Shown: positions 8,768-17,244, numbered from the stretch's first letter. The stretch: DNA of 50,564 nucleotides from an uncultured Oscillospiraceae bacterium (GCA_902492455.1 CABULH010000024.1:1-50564); one strand, 5' to 3'. The notes: generated by a model not told the origin, from the letters alone. Numbers and translations are program-made.

Positions 8768-11434
8768 GTGAATGCAACCGCGGCCCCATCGCAAAAAGGG
8801 CTGACTGCCGCCGAAGTGCAGCGGTCCCGGGAACAGCACGGCAGCAATCAGCTGACGCAGAAAAAGAGAAACGGATTCTTCCGGCAGTTCTTAGCCAGTT
8901 TCGGCGATCCGATTATCAAAATTCTGCTGGCGGCTTTAGCCATCAACGTTATTTTTCTCTTCCGCCATTTCGACTGGTTCGAATCCGCCGGCATTGCCAT
9001 CGCCATCTTCTTAGCTACCTTTGTCTCCACCCTGTCGGAATACGGCAGCGAATCCGCTTTCAATAAGCTTCAGGAAGATGCCAGTCATATTCAGTGCCGC
9101 GTCCGGCGGGCGGCAGGCGTATCCTCCCTACCCATCGCGGATATTGTGGTGGGAGATTTGGTTCTGCTCCAGGCCGGAGAACGGATTCCCGCCGACGGTA
9201 TTCTGATTTCCGGACGGCTCAGCGTGGATCAGTCCGCCCTCAATGGTGAAACCAAGGAAGCGGAGAAAACCCCCGGCGGCGAGGAAGGCCGCCATGGGGA
9301 TGGGGATCTGCTGAGCCATAACCAGCTCTTTCGGGGCACGGTGGTCTGCGCCGGAGAAGGCGTGATGCTGGTGCGCCGGGTGGGCGACGCCACCTTCTAC
9401 GGCGGCCTGGCCCGGGAAATCCAGGAGGAGACCCGGGAGAGTCCCCTGAAGGTGCGGCTGGCGGGCTTGGCCCGTACCATCAGCCGCTTGGGGTATATCG
9501 CCGCCGGGTTGGTGGCAGGAGCGGACCTTTTCCACTCCATTATCATTGACAACGCCATGGACTGGGCCCGCATTGCCGCGATGTTCACCCAGCCGGCTCT
9601 GATTTTCGGCCATATCCTCCATGCCTTAACATTGGCGATCACCGTGGTGGTGGTGGCCGTACCCGAAGGGCTGCCCATGATGATCACGGTGGTTCTCTCC
9701 TCCAACATGCGACGGATGCTGAAGGACCACGTGCTGGTGCGCAAGCTGGTGGGAATCGAAACCTCCGGCAGCCTGAACATCCTGTTCACCGACAAAACCG
9801 GTACCCTGACCCGGGGCAAACTGGAAGTCAGCCGCATTCTCACAGGAGACGGAACCGTGTATAAACGCCCGGAAGATCTACGCAAAAAACGGGATTTGTG
9901 GGAATGGATCGAACTGTCCTGCGGCCGCAACAACGAAAGCGTGGTATCCGACAAGGGCGCCTTGGGGGGCAATGCCACCGACCGGGCACTGCTGGAATTC
10001 GTTCTTCCCATGACCCGGGGAACCGCCAATCTGCAAACCGACCGGCATGTCCCCTTTGACAGCGCCCGCAAATTTTCCGCCGTGCATCTGCAGGGCAGCC
10101 AGGACTGTACCCTGGTGAAGGGCGCTCCAGAAAAGCTGCTGTCCGCCTGTACCCGCTACTATGATGAAAAAGGCCGCATTCAGCCGCTGAACAATCGCCA
10201 TCTGCTGGAATCCGGCTGGAAGGATATGACCCACAGCGCCATGCGGGTGCTGGCCGTGGCGGTATCCGAGACCGAGGTAACCGAAAGCGGGAATTTCTCC
10301 CGGCTGATTTTGGTGGGACTGATCGGCATCCGGGATGAAGTGCGGCCAGAGGCCCGGGCGGCCATTCGGCAGGTGCGGGGGGCCGGCGTGCAGGTGGTGA
10401 TGATTACCGGTGATAATCGGGATACCGCCGCGGCCATCGCCAAGGAATGCGGCCTGCTGACCGGTTCGGCGGAGAACGGCGTTCTCACCAGCAGCGATCT
10501 TTCCGCTATGAGCGACGAAGAACTTCGCCGCCATCTGCCCGATTTGCGGGTGGTGGCCCGTGCACTGCCCACAGATAAGAGCCGCCTGGTGCGCATCGCT
10601 CAGGAAATGGGACTGGTGGCAGGCATGACCGGCGACGGTATCAATGACGCTCCGGCCCTGAAAAAAGCCGATGTTGGCTTCGCCATGGGCAGCGGAACGG
10701 AGGTAGCCAAGGAAGCGAGCGACATTGTCATTCTCAATGACAACTTCGCTTCTATCGCCAAATCCATTCTTTATGGCCGTACTATTTTTAAGAGTATCCG
10801 GAAATTCATCATCTTCCAGCTTACCATGAATCTCTGCGCCGTGGGGGTATCCATTATTGGTCCCTTTATCGGTATTGATACGCCGGTTACGGTGATCCAA
10901 ATGCTGTGGATCAATATCATTATGGATACCCTGGCCGGTCTGGCCTTTGCCGGGGAACCGCCGCTGGAGGAATATATGGAAGAGCCGCCCAAACGGCGGG
11001 ATGAGCCTGTCCTCAATCGCTATATGTTTCACCAGATCCTCTGTATGGGCGTGTTTACTATTGTTTTGTGCGTCCTTTTCCTCAAGCTTCCACTGTTCAA
11101 GCCCCTTTTCCGCTACGCCAACGATCCCATCTACCTGATGACCGCCTTTTTTGCGCTCTTCATCTTCACCGGGATTTTTAACAGCTTCAACGCTCGCACC
11201 CATCGCATCAACCTGCTGGCTCATCTGCACAAAAACCCCTCCTTCATCGTCATCATGGCGATGGTGGCGGTGATTCAGCTGGTGCTGATCTATTACGGCG
11301 GCAGCCTTTTCCGCACCGCTGGCCTCACCTTCACCGAGCTGCACAGGGTGTTGATGATCGCCTTTCTGGTGGTGCCTGCCGATTGTGTACGCAAACTAAC
11401 CCTGCGGCTGGCAGGCCGAAAAGGAACACTGTAA
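8768..11434 (+). CDS. Calcium-transporting P-type ATPase (P2B/PMCA-like)
   Basis: The protein has about 888 residues. Features in order: N-terminal cation-ATPase domain (GLTAAEVQRSREQHGSNQL), two membrane helices, actuator domain with the ETKE variant of TGES (NGETKE), VPEGLPM in M4, the phosphorylated Asp in DKTGTLT (about residue 342), a nucleotide-binding domain (KGAPE), MTGDGINDAPALK, and M5-M10 with WINIIMDTLAGLA in M6. These fit P2-type Ca2+ pumps that export Ca2+ or Mn2+ at ATP cost. A GTG at 8768 is preferred over the GTG at 8759 because AAGGAG (8754-8759) is correctly spaced only from the former. The gene stands alone between two hairpins. Confidence 0.93.
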   Translation: MNATAAPSQKGLTAAEVQRSREQHGSNQLTQKKRNGFFRQFLASFGDPIIKILLAALAINVIFLFRHFDWFESAGIAIAIFLATFVSTLSEYGSESAFNKLQEDASHIQCRVRRAAGVSSLPIADIVVGDLVLLQAGERIPADGILISGRLSVDQSALNGETKEAEKTPGGEEGRHGDGDLLSHNQLFRGTVVCAGEGVMLVRRVGDATFYGGLAREIQEETRESPLKVRLAGLARTISRLGYIAAGLVAGADLFHSIIIDNAMDWARIAAMFTQPALIFGHILHALTLAITVVVVAVPEGLPMMITVVLSSNMRRMLKDHVLVRKLVGIETSGSLNILFTDKTGTLTRGKLEVSRILTGDGTVYKRPEDLRKKRDLWEWIELSCGRNNESVVSDKGALGGNATDRALLEFVLPMTRGTANLQTDRHVPFDSARKFSAVHLQGSQDCTLVKGAPEKLLSACTRYYDEKGRIQPLNNRHLLESGWKDMTHSAMRVLAVAVSETEVTESGNFSRLILVGLIGIRDEVRPEARAAIRQVRGAGVQVVMITGDNRDTAAAIAKECGLLTGSAENGVLTSSDLSAMSDEELRRHLPDLRVVARALPTDKSRLVRIAQEMGLVAGMTGDGINDAPALKKADVGFAMGSGTEVAKEASDIVILNDNFASIAKSILYGRTIFKSIRKFIIFQLTMNLCAVGVSIIGPFIGIDTPVTVIQMLWINIIMDTLAGLAFAGEPPLEEYMEEPPKRRDEPVLNRYMFHQILCMGVFTIVLCVLFLKLPLFKPLFRYANDPIYLMTAFFALFIFTGIFNSFNARTHRINLLAHLHKNPSFIVIMAMVAVIQLVLIYYGGSLFRTAGLTFTELHRVLMIAFLVVPADCVRKLTLRLAGRKGTL

Positions 11435-11436
11435 CA

Positions 11437-11472
11437 AAAACCGGGAAAATCCAATGGATTTTCCCGGTTTTC
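11437..11472 (+). terminator. Intrinsic terminator
   Basis: AAAACCGGGAAAATCC and GGATTTTCCCGGTTTT form a 16-bp stem with a 3-nt loop just after the ATPase stop. It is also readable from the converging side. Confidence 0.92.
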
Positions 11473-11519
11473 CTGTTGCAAAATCCTGTATATCCGTCGA
11501 TGAATAATCGACACGGCTT

Positions 11520-11879
11520 TCAGTTGAAAATAACATCCCTGTTACTTTCCACATATTCCATTAAGCAGTGGAGCAGCGACGGCGAAAAAGCATAATAGGT
11601 ATCATCGGTTTGTACCCATCCATCCTTTTCGCCATCCTTCAATGCTTTTTGATAATTATCGGCAATGGCTTTGCAGCCAACCGCCATTATGGCGTCTATT
11701 AGCTCCCGCGAAACTATATCCGGGCAATTATCAAAATACCCGCTATGTCCGCCGCTCTGCATCTCGGTATCATACCAAAAGCAAAGAACCGCATTTTTCT
11801 GTACAGCAGATAATGAGTCAGTATCTCTATAACAGATTTCTTCAATAAACCGGTTCCATCTGAAATCTTTTTCCGTCAC
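11520..11879 (-). CDS. DUF4375/DMP19-like small protein
   Basis: The 119-residue soluble protein contains CFWYDTEMQSGGHSGYFDN followed by a helical segment (IDAIMAVGCKAIADNYQKA). This is the pattern of the DMP19/DUF4375 family, whose members often occur in small immunity-like or phage-associated settings but have no settled function. A GTG at 11879 is used as start because AGGAG lies 6 nt upstream. The GTG at 11888 would overlap that site. No toxin gene is visible next to it. Confidence 0.68.
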   Translation of the reverse strand: MTEKDFRWNRFIEEICYRDTDSLSAVQKNAVLCFWYDTEMQSGGHSGYFDNCPDIVSRELIDAIMAVGCKAIADNYQKALKDGEKDGWVQTDDTYYAFSPSLLHCLMEYVESNRDVIFN

Positions 11880-11941
11880 ACGCCTCACTCCTGTACGACC
11901 CCATTATCCATTCTGAGAAAGGACGGGCCTTTTTTATCGCC

Positions 11942-12547
11942 TCAATAATTGCCCTTTCGGAAGTTTTCCAGCAACTCCAGAATCTTCTCATAGGTTTTTT
12001 CCAATTCCAGCGATTTCTTTCCATACTGGGCGTCATATTGCATCGCCAAGTCATAGTTTCCGTTCGCCGCCGCTTCGTTAAAATTTACCAGAATTTCATA
12101 CAGCTCGTTCGATTGCCGGTCGTAGTCGGTAAACAGCGTATCCAAATTTTTCAGCTGTTCCACACCTTTTTTCGCCTTTTCCAAGGCCTTCTGGTTGGTT
12201 TCCAAATCCTTTTTGGCAGTCTCCATCTCCTGATTCAGTTTTTCCAGTTCGGTCTGCTTGGCGCTCATATCCGCCTTGGCGTCCTCTAACTCCCCGGTTG
12301 TCTGCTGCAGATTCTGATTAGATTTGTTCAAATCCGCTTTCGTCTGGTCCAGCTCCCCCTGAACCGTCGCACAGGCCGCCGTCAGCTGGTCAACCTGCAG
12401 CTGATAATCCGTTTTCTGCTTCAACAAGGGCTGGATCACCGCCAGGAACAACGTCAAACAAATGGCTCCCGCGCCTAAAATCACCCCTGCCGCCCCAGTC
12501 ACTGCCGGATGCAGAACCACCGCTTTCCATTTGTGCGGTTGCACCAT
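11942..12547 (-). CDS. Membrane-anchored coiled-coil protein of unknown function
   Basis: The 201-residue protein has a short basic N-terminus and one membrane segment (about 14-40: HPAVTGAAGVILGAGAICL). A long heptad-rich coiled coil follows (about 43-135, runs such as QLQVDQLTAACATVQGELDQ), and a helical C-terminal domain (about 140-201). No known domain was recognised. It could be an envelope scaffold or sensor. No Shine-Dalgarno precedes the start; the -10 box ends only 2 nt before the ATG, so the mRNA should begin within the first codons (see findings). The real initiator may be the GTG at 12544. Confidence 0.75.
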   Translation of the reverse strand: MVQPHKWKAVVLHPAVTGAAGVILGAGAICLTLFLAVIQPLLKQKTDYQLQVDQLTAACATVQGELDQTKADLNKSNQNLQQTTGELEDAKADMSAKQTELEKLNQEMETAKKDLETNQKALEKAKKGVEQLKNLDTLFTDYDRQSNELYEILVNFNEAAANGNYDLAMQYDAQYGKKSLELEKTYEKILELLENFRKGNY

Positions 12548-12549
12548 AT

Positions 12550-12578
12550 ATCATACGTTTCAGCCGCAATTTTGTCAA
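12550..12578 (-). promoter_or_regulatory. Promoter abutting the coiled-coil gene start
   Basis: Minus-strand TTGACA (12573-12578), 17-nt spacer, TATGAT (12550-12555). The expected transcription start, about 7 nt downstream, falls at 12543-12544, inside the annotated start region. Confidence 0.8.
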
Positions 12579-12630
12579 GTATAAGGCAAGATATTTTCTA
12601 GAAAGCAAAAACATCCCTATCGTCAAACGC

Positions 12631-12665
12631 GAAGAAGCGGGGGCTTTTGGCCCCCGCTTCTTTTA
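12631..12665. terminator. Intrinsic terminator downstream of groEL
   Basis: GAAGCGGGGGC and GCCCCCGCTTC pair around a TTTTG loop. The plus-strand T-run is clear (CTTCTTTTAT); the minus-strand tail (CTTCTTCGCGTTT) is weaker but serves the groESL operon. Confidence 0.8.
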
Positions 12666-12682
12666 TCGGTTCCGTGATTGGA

Positions 12683-14311
12683 TTAATACATGCCGTCCAT
12701 GCCGCCGGGCGCAGCCGGAGCGGGTGCGGGCGGCTCTTTCTTATCGGCCACCAGAGACTCGGTGGTGAGCACCATAGCCGCGACAGAAGCCGCGTTCTGC
12801 AGCGCGGAACGGGTCACCTTGGTGGGATCCACGATTCCGGCAGTGAACATATCCACATACTCTTCCTTGGCAAAATCGAAGCCATAGTTGACCTTGCCGG
12901 CGTTGCGGATCTTATCGATGATAACGCTGCCTTCCAGACCCGCATTGAGAGCAATCTGCCGGACGGGCTCTTCCAGCGCCTTCAGCACAATCTTGGCACC
13001 GGTCTTCTCATCGCCGTCGGCGGATTCGATCAGGCTGTCCAGAGCACTGGCGGCATTGATCAGGGCTACGCCGCCGCCGGCTACCAGACCTTCTTCCACA
13101 GCCGCTTTGGTGGCGGACAGAGCATCCTCCATGCGCAGCTTCTTTTCCTTCATCTCCACCTCGGTGGCCGCGCCTACCTTGATAACCGCCACGCCGCCGG
13201 CCAGCTTCGCCAGCCGCTCCTGCAGCTTCTCACGGTCGAAATCAGAGGTGGTGGTCTCAATCTGGCTGCGGATCTGGCCAACGCGGGCCTTGATAGCCGC
13301 AGCATCGCCGGCGCCATCCACAATGATGGTGTTTTCCTTCTGGACCTTCACCTGACGGGCACGGCCAAGCTGCTGCATGGTGGTCTCCTTCAGTTCCAGA
13401 CCCAGCTCGTCGGAAATCACCTCGCCGCCGGTGAGGGTGGCGATATCCTGCAGCATCTCCTTGCGGCGGTCGCCGAAACCGGGAGCCTTCACCGCGACAC
13501 AGGTGAAGGTGCCGCGCAGCTTGTTGACGATCAGGGTGGACAGGGCTTCGCCTTCCACGTCTTCCGCGATGATTACCAGCTTCTTGCCGGCCTGCAGGAT
13601 CTGCTCCAACAGAGGCAGAATATCCTGAATATTGGAAATCTTCTTATCGGTGATCAGGATGTAAGCATCGTCGATAACCGCTTCCATCTTATCGGTATCT
13701 GTCACCATATAAGGGGTGATATAGCCGCGGTCGAACTGCATGCCTTCCACAACCTCGGAATAGGTGTCGGCCGTCTTGGATTCCTCCACGGTGATAACGC
13801 CGTCGGCGGAAACCTTCTCCATCGCCTCGGCAATCAGCTTGCCGATGGTGGCATCGCCCGCGGAAATGGTGGCAGCGCTGGCGATATCCTCGGAGCCGCT
13901 GACCTTTTTGGAGTTGGCCTTAACCGCATTCACGACCGCATCCACAGCCGTCTGAATGCCCTTTTTAACACCCATGGGATTGGCACCGGCGGCGACATTC
14001 TTCATGCCTTCCCGGATCAGCGCCTGAGCCAGCAGGGTAGCGGTGGTGGTACCGTCGCCGGCCACGTCATTGGTCTTGGTGGAAACTTCCTTCACCAGCT
14101 GGGCGCCCATGTTTTCAAAAGGATCATCCAGCTCGATTTCCTTGGCGATGGTAACGCCGTCGTTGGTAATCAGGGGAGCGCCGAACTTCTTATCCAGCAC
14201 CACATTGCGGCCGCGGGGGCCAAGGGTGATCTTCACGGTATTGGCCAGCTGATCCACACCGGACTGCAGGGCCTTGCGAGCATCCTCGCCGAAAAGAATC
14301 TGTTTTGCCAT
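12683..14311 (-). CDS. groL: Chaperonin GroEL (60 kDa)
   Basis: The 542-residue protein has the usual length for a bacterial GroEL. It forms the double-ring ATP-driven folding chamber capped by GroES. Conserved stretches include KITLGPRGRNVVLDK, the ATP-site block VAGDGTTTATLLAQAL, VEEGLVAGGGVAL and the flexible C-terminal tail ending GGMDGMY. The ATG at 14311 is preceded by AGGAGGAAA. It is the second gene of the groESL operon, 43 nt after groES, under the CIRCE element. Confidence 0.98.
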   Translation of the reverse strand: MAKQILFGEDARKALQSGVDQLANTVKITLGPRGRNVVLDKKFGAPLITNDGVTIAKEIELDDPFENMGAQLVKEVSTKTNDVAGDGTTTATLLAQALIREGMKNVAAGANPMGVKKGIQTAVDAVVNAVKANSKKVSGSEDIASAATISAGDATIGKLIAEAMEKVSADGVITVEESKTADTYSEVVEGMQFDRGYITPYMVTDTDKMEAVIDDAYILITDKKISNIQDILPLLEQILQAGKKLVIIAEDVEGEALSTLIVNKLRGTFTCVAVKAPGFGDRRKEMLQDIATLTGGEVISDELGLELKETTMQQLGRARQVKVQKENTIIVDGAGDAAAIKARVGQIRSQIETTTSDFDREKLQERLAKLAGGVAVIKVGAATEVEMKEKKLRMEDALSATKAAVEEGLVAGGGVALINAASALDSLIESADGDEKTGAKIVLKALEEPVRQIALNAGLEGSVIIDKIRNAGKVNYGFDFAKEEYVDMFTAGIVDPTKVTRSALQNAASVAAMVLTTESLVADKKEPPAPAPAAPGGMDGMY

Positions 14312-14354
14312 CTTCGTTTCCTCCTGTTATTTCAATTACGATTATGCGAATGGA

Positions 14355-14639
14355 TTATTCCACAACCGCGAGAATGTCGCTTTGACGCACGATGGTGTAT
14401 TCCTCGCCGTCCACCTTTACTTCGGTGCCGGAGTATTTGCTGGTGATCACCTTGTCGCCCGCTTTGACATACATCACAACATCTTTACCCTCGACATTGC
14501 CGCCGGGGCCCACAGCGATCACTTCCGCCACTTGGGGCTTCTCTTTGGCGGAGCCGGCCAGGATAATACCGCTCTTGGTGGTCTCCTCGGCTTCGACCAT
14601 TTTAATCACGACACGGTCAGCAAGCGGTTTGATTGTCAT
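14355..14639 (-). CDS. groS: Co-chaperonin GroES (10 kDa)
   Basis: The 94-residue protein matches GroES: N-terminal IKPLADRVVIKMVEAEETT, the mobile loop (KSGIILAGSAKEKPQ) that contacts GroEL, and GDKVITSKYSGTEVKVDGEE. It caps the GroEL ring during folding. A strong AAGGAGG lies upstream of the ATG at 14639. It is first in the operon directly after the CIRCE operator. Confidence 0.97.
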   Translation of the reverse strand: MTIKPLADRVVIKMVEAEETTKSGIILAGSAKEKPQVAEVIAVGPGGNVEGKDVVMYVKAGDKVITSKYSGTEVKVDGEEYTIVRQSDILAVVE

Positions 14640-14675
14640 AACAGTTTCCTCCTTGAAAGGTTTTGTTTGTCAGTT

Positions 14676-14702
14676 TTAGCACTCCTGATATCTGAGTGCT
14701 AA
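14676..14702. promoter_or_regulatory. CIRCE operator (HrcA binding site)
   Basis: TTAGCACTC, nine spacer bases, GAGTGCTAA is a perfect match to the CIRCE inverted repeat bound by the heat-shock repressor HrcA. It lies between the promoter and groES in the transcribed leader. Confidence 0.97.
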
Positions 14703-14712
14703 TCTGTTTTCT

Positions 14713-14740
14713 ATTGTAATCAAATTTTTCGAAAAATCAA
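14713..14740 (-). promoter_or_regulatory. groESL promoter
   Basis: Minus-strand TTGATT (14735-14740), 16-nt spacer, TACAAT (14713-14718), immediately upstream of CIRCE. Confidence 0.8.
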
Positions 14741-14875
14741 GAGGGAGAAAGGAAATTTCACAGTTTTCATAATTTATTAACAAATGTCTGCCGCATGCCC
14801 TCGTTCATCTGTCATATCTTCGCTTGTCCAAATTGTAGAAAAATCCAAAATTTCTCTTTTCCAATGCCGAATGTA

Positions 14876-14904
14876 TTGCATTTTCAATCAAAATATGCTA
14901 GATT
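14876..14904 (+). promoter_or_regulatory. Promoter of the TM2 gene
   Basis: TTGCAT (14876-14881), 17-nt spacer, TAGATT (14899-14904), about 50 nt before the start codon. Confidence 0.6.
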
Positions 14905-14953
14905 TATACTTGAAAAGAGCGGGGAATCCGCTAATACTAGAGGAGTGGTAATT

Positions 14954-15172
14954 ATGCAGCCGAAACAGAAACTGGTAGCCGGACTTTTGGGGATCTTCCT
15001 CGGCGCCTGGGGAGTTCATCAATTTTACTTAGGGGATAATAAGAAGGGCATCATCCGCATCATTGTTACCGTCGTTACCTGCGGAATCGGCGGAATCTGG
15101 GGATTCATCGAAGGAATTTTGATCCTGTGCGGCAATATCAATACCGATGCCCAGGGCAATCCGCTGGTCTGA
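14954..15172 (+). CDS. TM2 domain-containing membrane protein
   Basis: The 72-residue protein is essentially a TM2 domain: KQKLVAGLLGIFLGAWGVHQFYLG, a short loop (DNKKG), then a second membrane helix (IIRIIVTVVTCGIGGIWGF) and a polar tail (NINTDAQGNPLV). The HxFYLG motif at the first helix end is characteristic. TM2 proteins are common in Clostridia with no assigned biochemical role. AGGAG at 14941-14945 fixes the start at ATG 14954 rather than further upstream. Confidence 0.9.
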   Translation: MQPKQKLVAGLLGIFLGAWGVHQFYLGDNKKGIIRIIVTVVTCGIGGIWGFIEGILILCGNINTDAQGNPLV

Positions 15173-15214
15173 TAATCCGCCCTTACTCCAATTACTTGTT
15201 ACTTATAAGAAATA

Positions 15215-15246
15215 AAAGGAAGCCGGAATAACCGGCTTCCTTTTGT
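15215..15246. terminator. Bidirectional intrinsic terminator
   Basis: AAAAGGAAGCCGG and CCGGCTTCCTTTT form a stem with a 5-nt loop, lying between the TM2 gene and the converging lipid-kinase gene. Confidence 0.92.
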
Positions 15247-16160
15247 TATTTGCGGGGAAGGATGAAGGGGATAGACCGTGGTTCCACAACAAAGGCTGTC
15301 TCCTTTGCTCGGAAACATTCACCGTCCAGATTAACGGCCGCATCCTCCTGGCTCATCACCCGCATGGCAGTGCCACGGAAGGTTTCACAGATATCCATCC
15401 CCGGATGTTCTCCCTTCTTATACCGCTTGAGAAATCCGGGAATCCTGCTTCGGGGCATGGCTTTGATCAGTATAAAATCCAGCAGCCCGTCATCTGGAAC
15501 CGCCGACGGTGCTCCCCGGTAACCGCCGCCATAATATTGACCACTGGCTGCCAGGGCAAAAAAATACCGACCTTCCCTACGGATCACGCCCGTCGGCGTG
15601 TCCATCTCCACCTGCAGGTATTTGCCGATGCGATGACAAAACACATCGGCAATCGCCAATTCGTAAGCCAAAGGGCCGCTGACAAGGGGCAGCCGTTTAT
15701 ATTTTGTCATCTTGTCCGCCACATCGGCATCCATTCCCATAGAACAAAGGTTGATTGCCAGGGTTTCGCCGCAGCGGATAGCGTCTACCCGGCGGACGGT
15801 TCCGTGTATCAGGGCATTCAGATCGGTAAAATCCCCCTCAAAGCAGCGGATAAAGTCATTGGCGGATCCGCTGGGAAGACAGGCCAGGCAGACCCCGTGC
15901 TTTCCTGCCATACCGCCGGCAGTTTCCAGCAGCGTTCCGTCCCCTCCGCACGCCACCAGGCAAAGGGGGATTCCTTCTTTGGCTGCATCCGCCGCTTCCC
16001 TTTCCGCCAATTCAGTCGCTTCTCCGGGGGTCTGGGTCACATGCAGGCGGTAATCCCCCGCTTCCGGATGCTCCCCGAAATACACTTGAATCCGAGGCAG
16101 CCATTCCAGCGCTCGTCCCCGTTTTCCCGCCTTGGGATTGACAATAAAGGCATACCGCAT
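15246..16160 (-). CDS. Diacylglycerol/lipid kinase family protein (YegS/BmrU type)
   Basis: The 304-residue protein has the DAGK catalytic fold: N-terminal FIVNPKAGKRG, the nucleotide-binding VACGGDGTLLE, and LACLPSGSANDFIRC. The C-terminal beta-sandwich includes DDGLLDFILIKAM and VNLDGE. Members phosphorylate diacylglycerol or related lipids (DgkB) or sphingosine-like lipids, so it probably recycles DAG into phosphatidic acid at the inner membrane face. ATG 16160 is preferred over 16187 because GGAGGAGG lies 8-9 nt upstream. Confidence 0.9.
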   Translation of the reverse strand: MRYAFIVNPKAGKRGRALEWLPRIQVYFGEHPEAGDYRLHVTQTPGEATELAEREAADAAKEGIPLCLVACGGDGTLLETAGGMAGKHGVCLACLPSGSANDFIRCFEGDFTDLNALIHGTVRRVDAIRCGETLAINLCSMGMDADVADKMTKYKRLPLVSGPLAYELAIADVFCHRIGKYLQVEMDTPTGVIRREGRYFFALAASGQYYGGGYRGAPSAVPDDGLLDFILIKAMPRSRIPGFLKRYKKGEHPGMDICETFRGTAMRVMSQEDAAVNLDGECFRAKETAFVVEPRSIPFILPRK

Positions 16161-16232
16161 CAGCTTTTCCTCCTCCCGCTGTTTCATTCATTATACGGGA
16201 AGGCGGACACCCCGTCAACGGTGTTCCGCTGA

Positions 16233-16275
16233 TAAAAAGAAGGGAGCGGACTTCCAAATCATCCGCTCCCTTTTT
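16233..16275 (-). terminator. Intrinsic terminator
   Basis: Stem AGGGAGCGGA/TCCGCTCCCT with an 11-nt loop, flanked by A5 and T5. On the minus strand it closes the small gene at 16274-16522, whose stop codon overlaps it. Confidence 0.88.
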
Positions 16276-16522
16276 ATGTGTTTTCGCGGTGACGGCACCG
16301 GCTGTTGATCAGGCACTCCTTAACCTGTTCTATATGATGAAATTCCAGCCTCTCACCGCAGACATACGAGACAAAGTCGTTCCACTCCTTTATGGAAAAC
16401 TGCTCTTCCGGGACAGCACAAACCAGCTTGGCGTCCCAGTCCGCCTGATGATTCATCCGCAAATCGGATACATAACAGCCGAACAGTTCGGCGAAATACT
16501 CATAAATATCTTTCTTCTCCAT
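16274..16522 (-). CDS. Small conserved-looking protein of unknown function
   Basis: The 82-residue soluble protein (MEKKDIYEYFAELFGCYVSD..., ending SRCRHRENT) has several aromatic residues and four Cys but no known motif. ATG 16522 is preceded by GAGGTG at a 6-nt spacing. It has its own promoter (16558-16586) and terminator, which supports a real gene. It diverges from an XRE-type regulator. Confidence 0.65.
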   Translation of the reverse strand: MEKKDIYEYFAELFGCYVSDLRMNHQADWDAKLVCAVPEEQFSIKEWNDFVSYVCGERLEFHHIEQVKECLINSRCRHRENT

Positions 16523-16557
16523 TCGCCGCACCTCGACTCTTTTATACTTTATCTCTT

Positions 16558-16586
16558 ATTATATAGGGTTTTCCGAGATAAATCAA
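16558..16586 (-). promoter_or_regulatory. Promoter of the 82-residue gene
   Basis: Minus-strand TTGATT (16581-16586), 17-nt spacer, perfect TATAAT (16558-16563). Confidence 0.8.
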
Positions 16587-16587
16587 G

Positions 16588-16625
16588 TTTAAAACTATAC
16601 TTTATCGTTTTCAGATAGTTTTAAA
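16588..16625. promoter_or_regulatory. Inverted repeat in divergent promoter region, possible operator
   Basis: TTTAAAACTAT (16588-16598) and ATAGTTTTAAA (16615-16625) are exact complements separated by 16 nt. They sit between the minus-strand promoter and the XRE gene start. An autoregulatory site is plausible but unproven. Confidence 0.45.
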
Positions 16626-16665
16626 TCCTTTTGTAATGGATACTCTATATATGTGAGGTGGTATT

Positions 16666-16992
16666 TTGCAGTATGATATGGAATTGATCGGCAAGCGTAT
16701 CAAGGCGGCACGGAGAGCCAAACGCTATACCCAGGAATATGTTTCCACCCGGGCCAACATCGGCGTTAAATTTCTCAGCCAAATCGAATGCGGCAAGGCC
16801 GGTCTGTCGGTGCAGACCCTGCTGTCTCTCTGCACCATATTGGAGGTCAACCCCAACTATATCCTGCTGTCGGACATCACCGGCCAAACCGATCCTATCA
16901 GCAATCTTCTCAAGGGGCTGACCCCACGGCAGCTTCAGGACGCAGAAGAAATGCTGCGTATTTTTGTGCACAACTGTAAAAGTGAATCCTAG
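16666..16992 (+). CDS. XRE-family helix-turn-helix transcriptional regulator
   Basis: The 108-residue protein has an N-terminal HTH_3 domain (about 8-65: IGKRIKAARRAKRYTQEYVS, then VKFLSQIECGKAGLSVQTLL, and LEVNPNYILL). A short helical tail follows (LLKGLTPRQLQDAEEMLRIF), typical of small Clostridia regulators. A TTG at 16666 is the likely start because GAGGTGG ends about 4 nt before it. The next ATG (16678) is too far from that site. It diverges from the 82-residue gene across an inverted repeat. Its target is unknown. Confidence 0.88.
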   Translation: MQYDMELIGKRIKAARRAKRYTQEYVSTRANIGVKFLSQIECGKAGLSVQTLLSLCTILEVNPNYILLSDITGQTDPISNLLKGLTPRQLQDAEEMLRIFVHNCKSES

Positions 16993-17010
16993 TCAGCCGC
17001 CAGGCCCCTC

Positions 17011-17048
17011 TGTCCGGACACAAACTCTGCAAAGTGTCCGGACATTTT
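17011..17048 (+). terminator. Intrinsic terminator
   Basis: TGTCCGGACAC and GTGTCCGGACA form an 11-bp stem with a 12-nt loop followed by TTTT, just after the XRE gene. Confidence 0.85.
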
Positions 17049-17123
17049 CGTCATGATTCGGCACCACCGTCTGATAAAGAGGCTGTTTCAGCGGAAAGTG
17101 TGGCAAAAAAGCCAAATAAAGAA

Positions 17124-17152
17124 TTGTGCTTCCCTCGCCCCTGTGTTATAAT
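17124..17152 (+). promoter_or_regulatory. Promoter of the membrane-protein gene
   Basis: TTGTGC (17124-17129), 17-nt spacer, perfect TATAAT (17147-17152). Confidence 0.75.
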
Positions 17153-17244
17153 GATAGCAGATCCATGGCTTCAGAAGAGAACTCCGGAGCTGCAAATCCT
17201 TGTTTCAACTATCTGACTTTTTCACTCGGAAGGCGGTGCCGTCA

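Noticed and set aside
9878..11344. A 488-codon open frame opposite the Ca2+ ATPase
   Set aside because: It has no ribosome binding site and reads as Gly/His/Gln-rich shadow sequence.
11520..12547. Toxin-antitoxin pair formed by the DUF4375-like and coiled-coil genes
   Set aside because: The coiled-coil gene has its own promoter, neither protein shows a toxin motif, and they are only adjacent.
12647..14446. A 599-codon open frame opposite groEL
   Set aside because: It is the complement of a well-conserved chaperonin gene and has no independent support.
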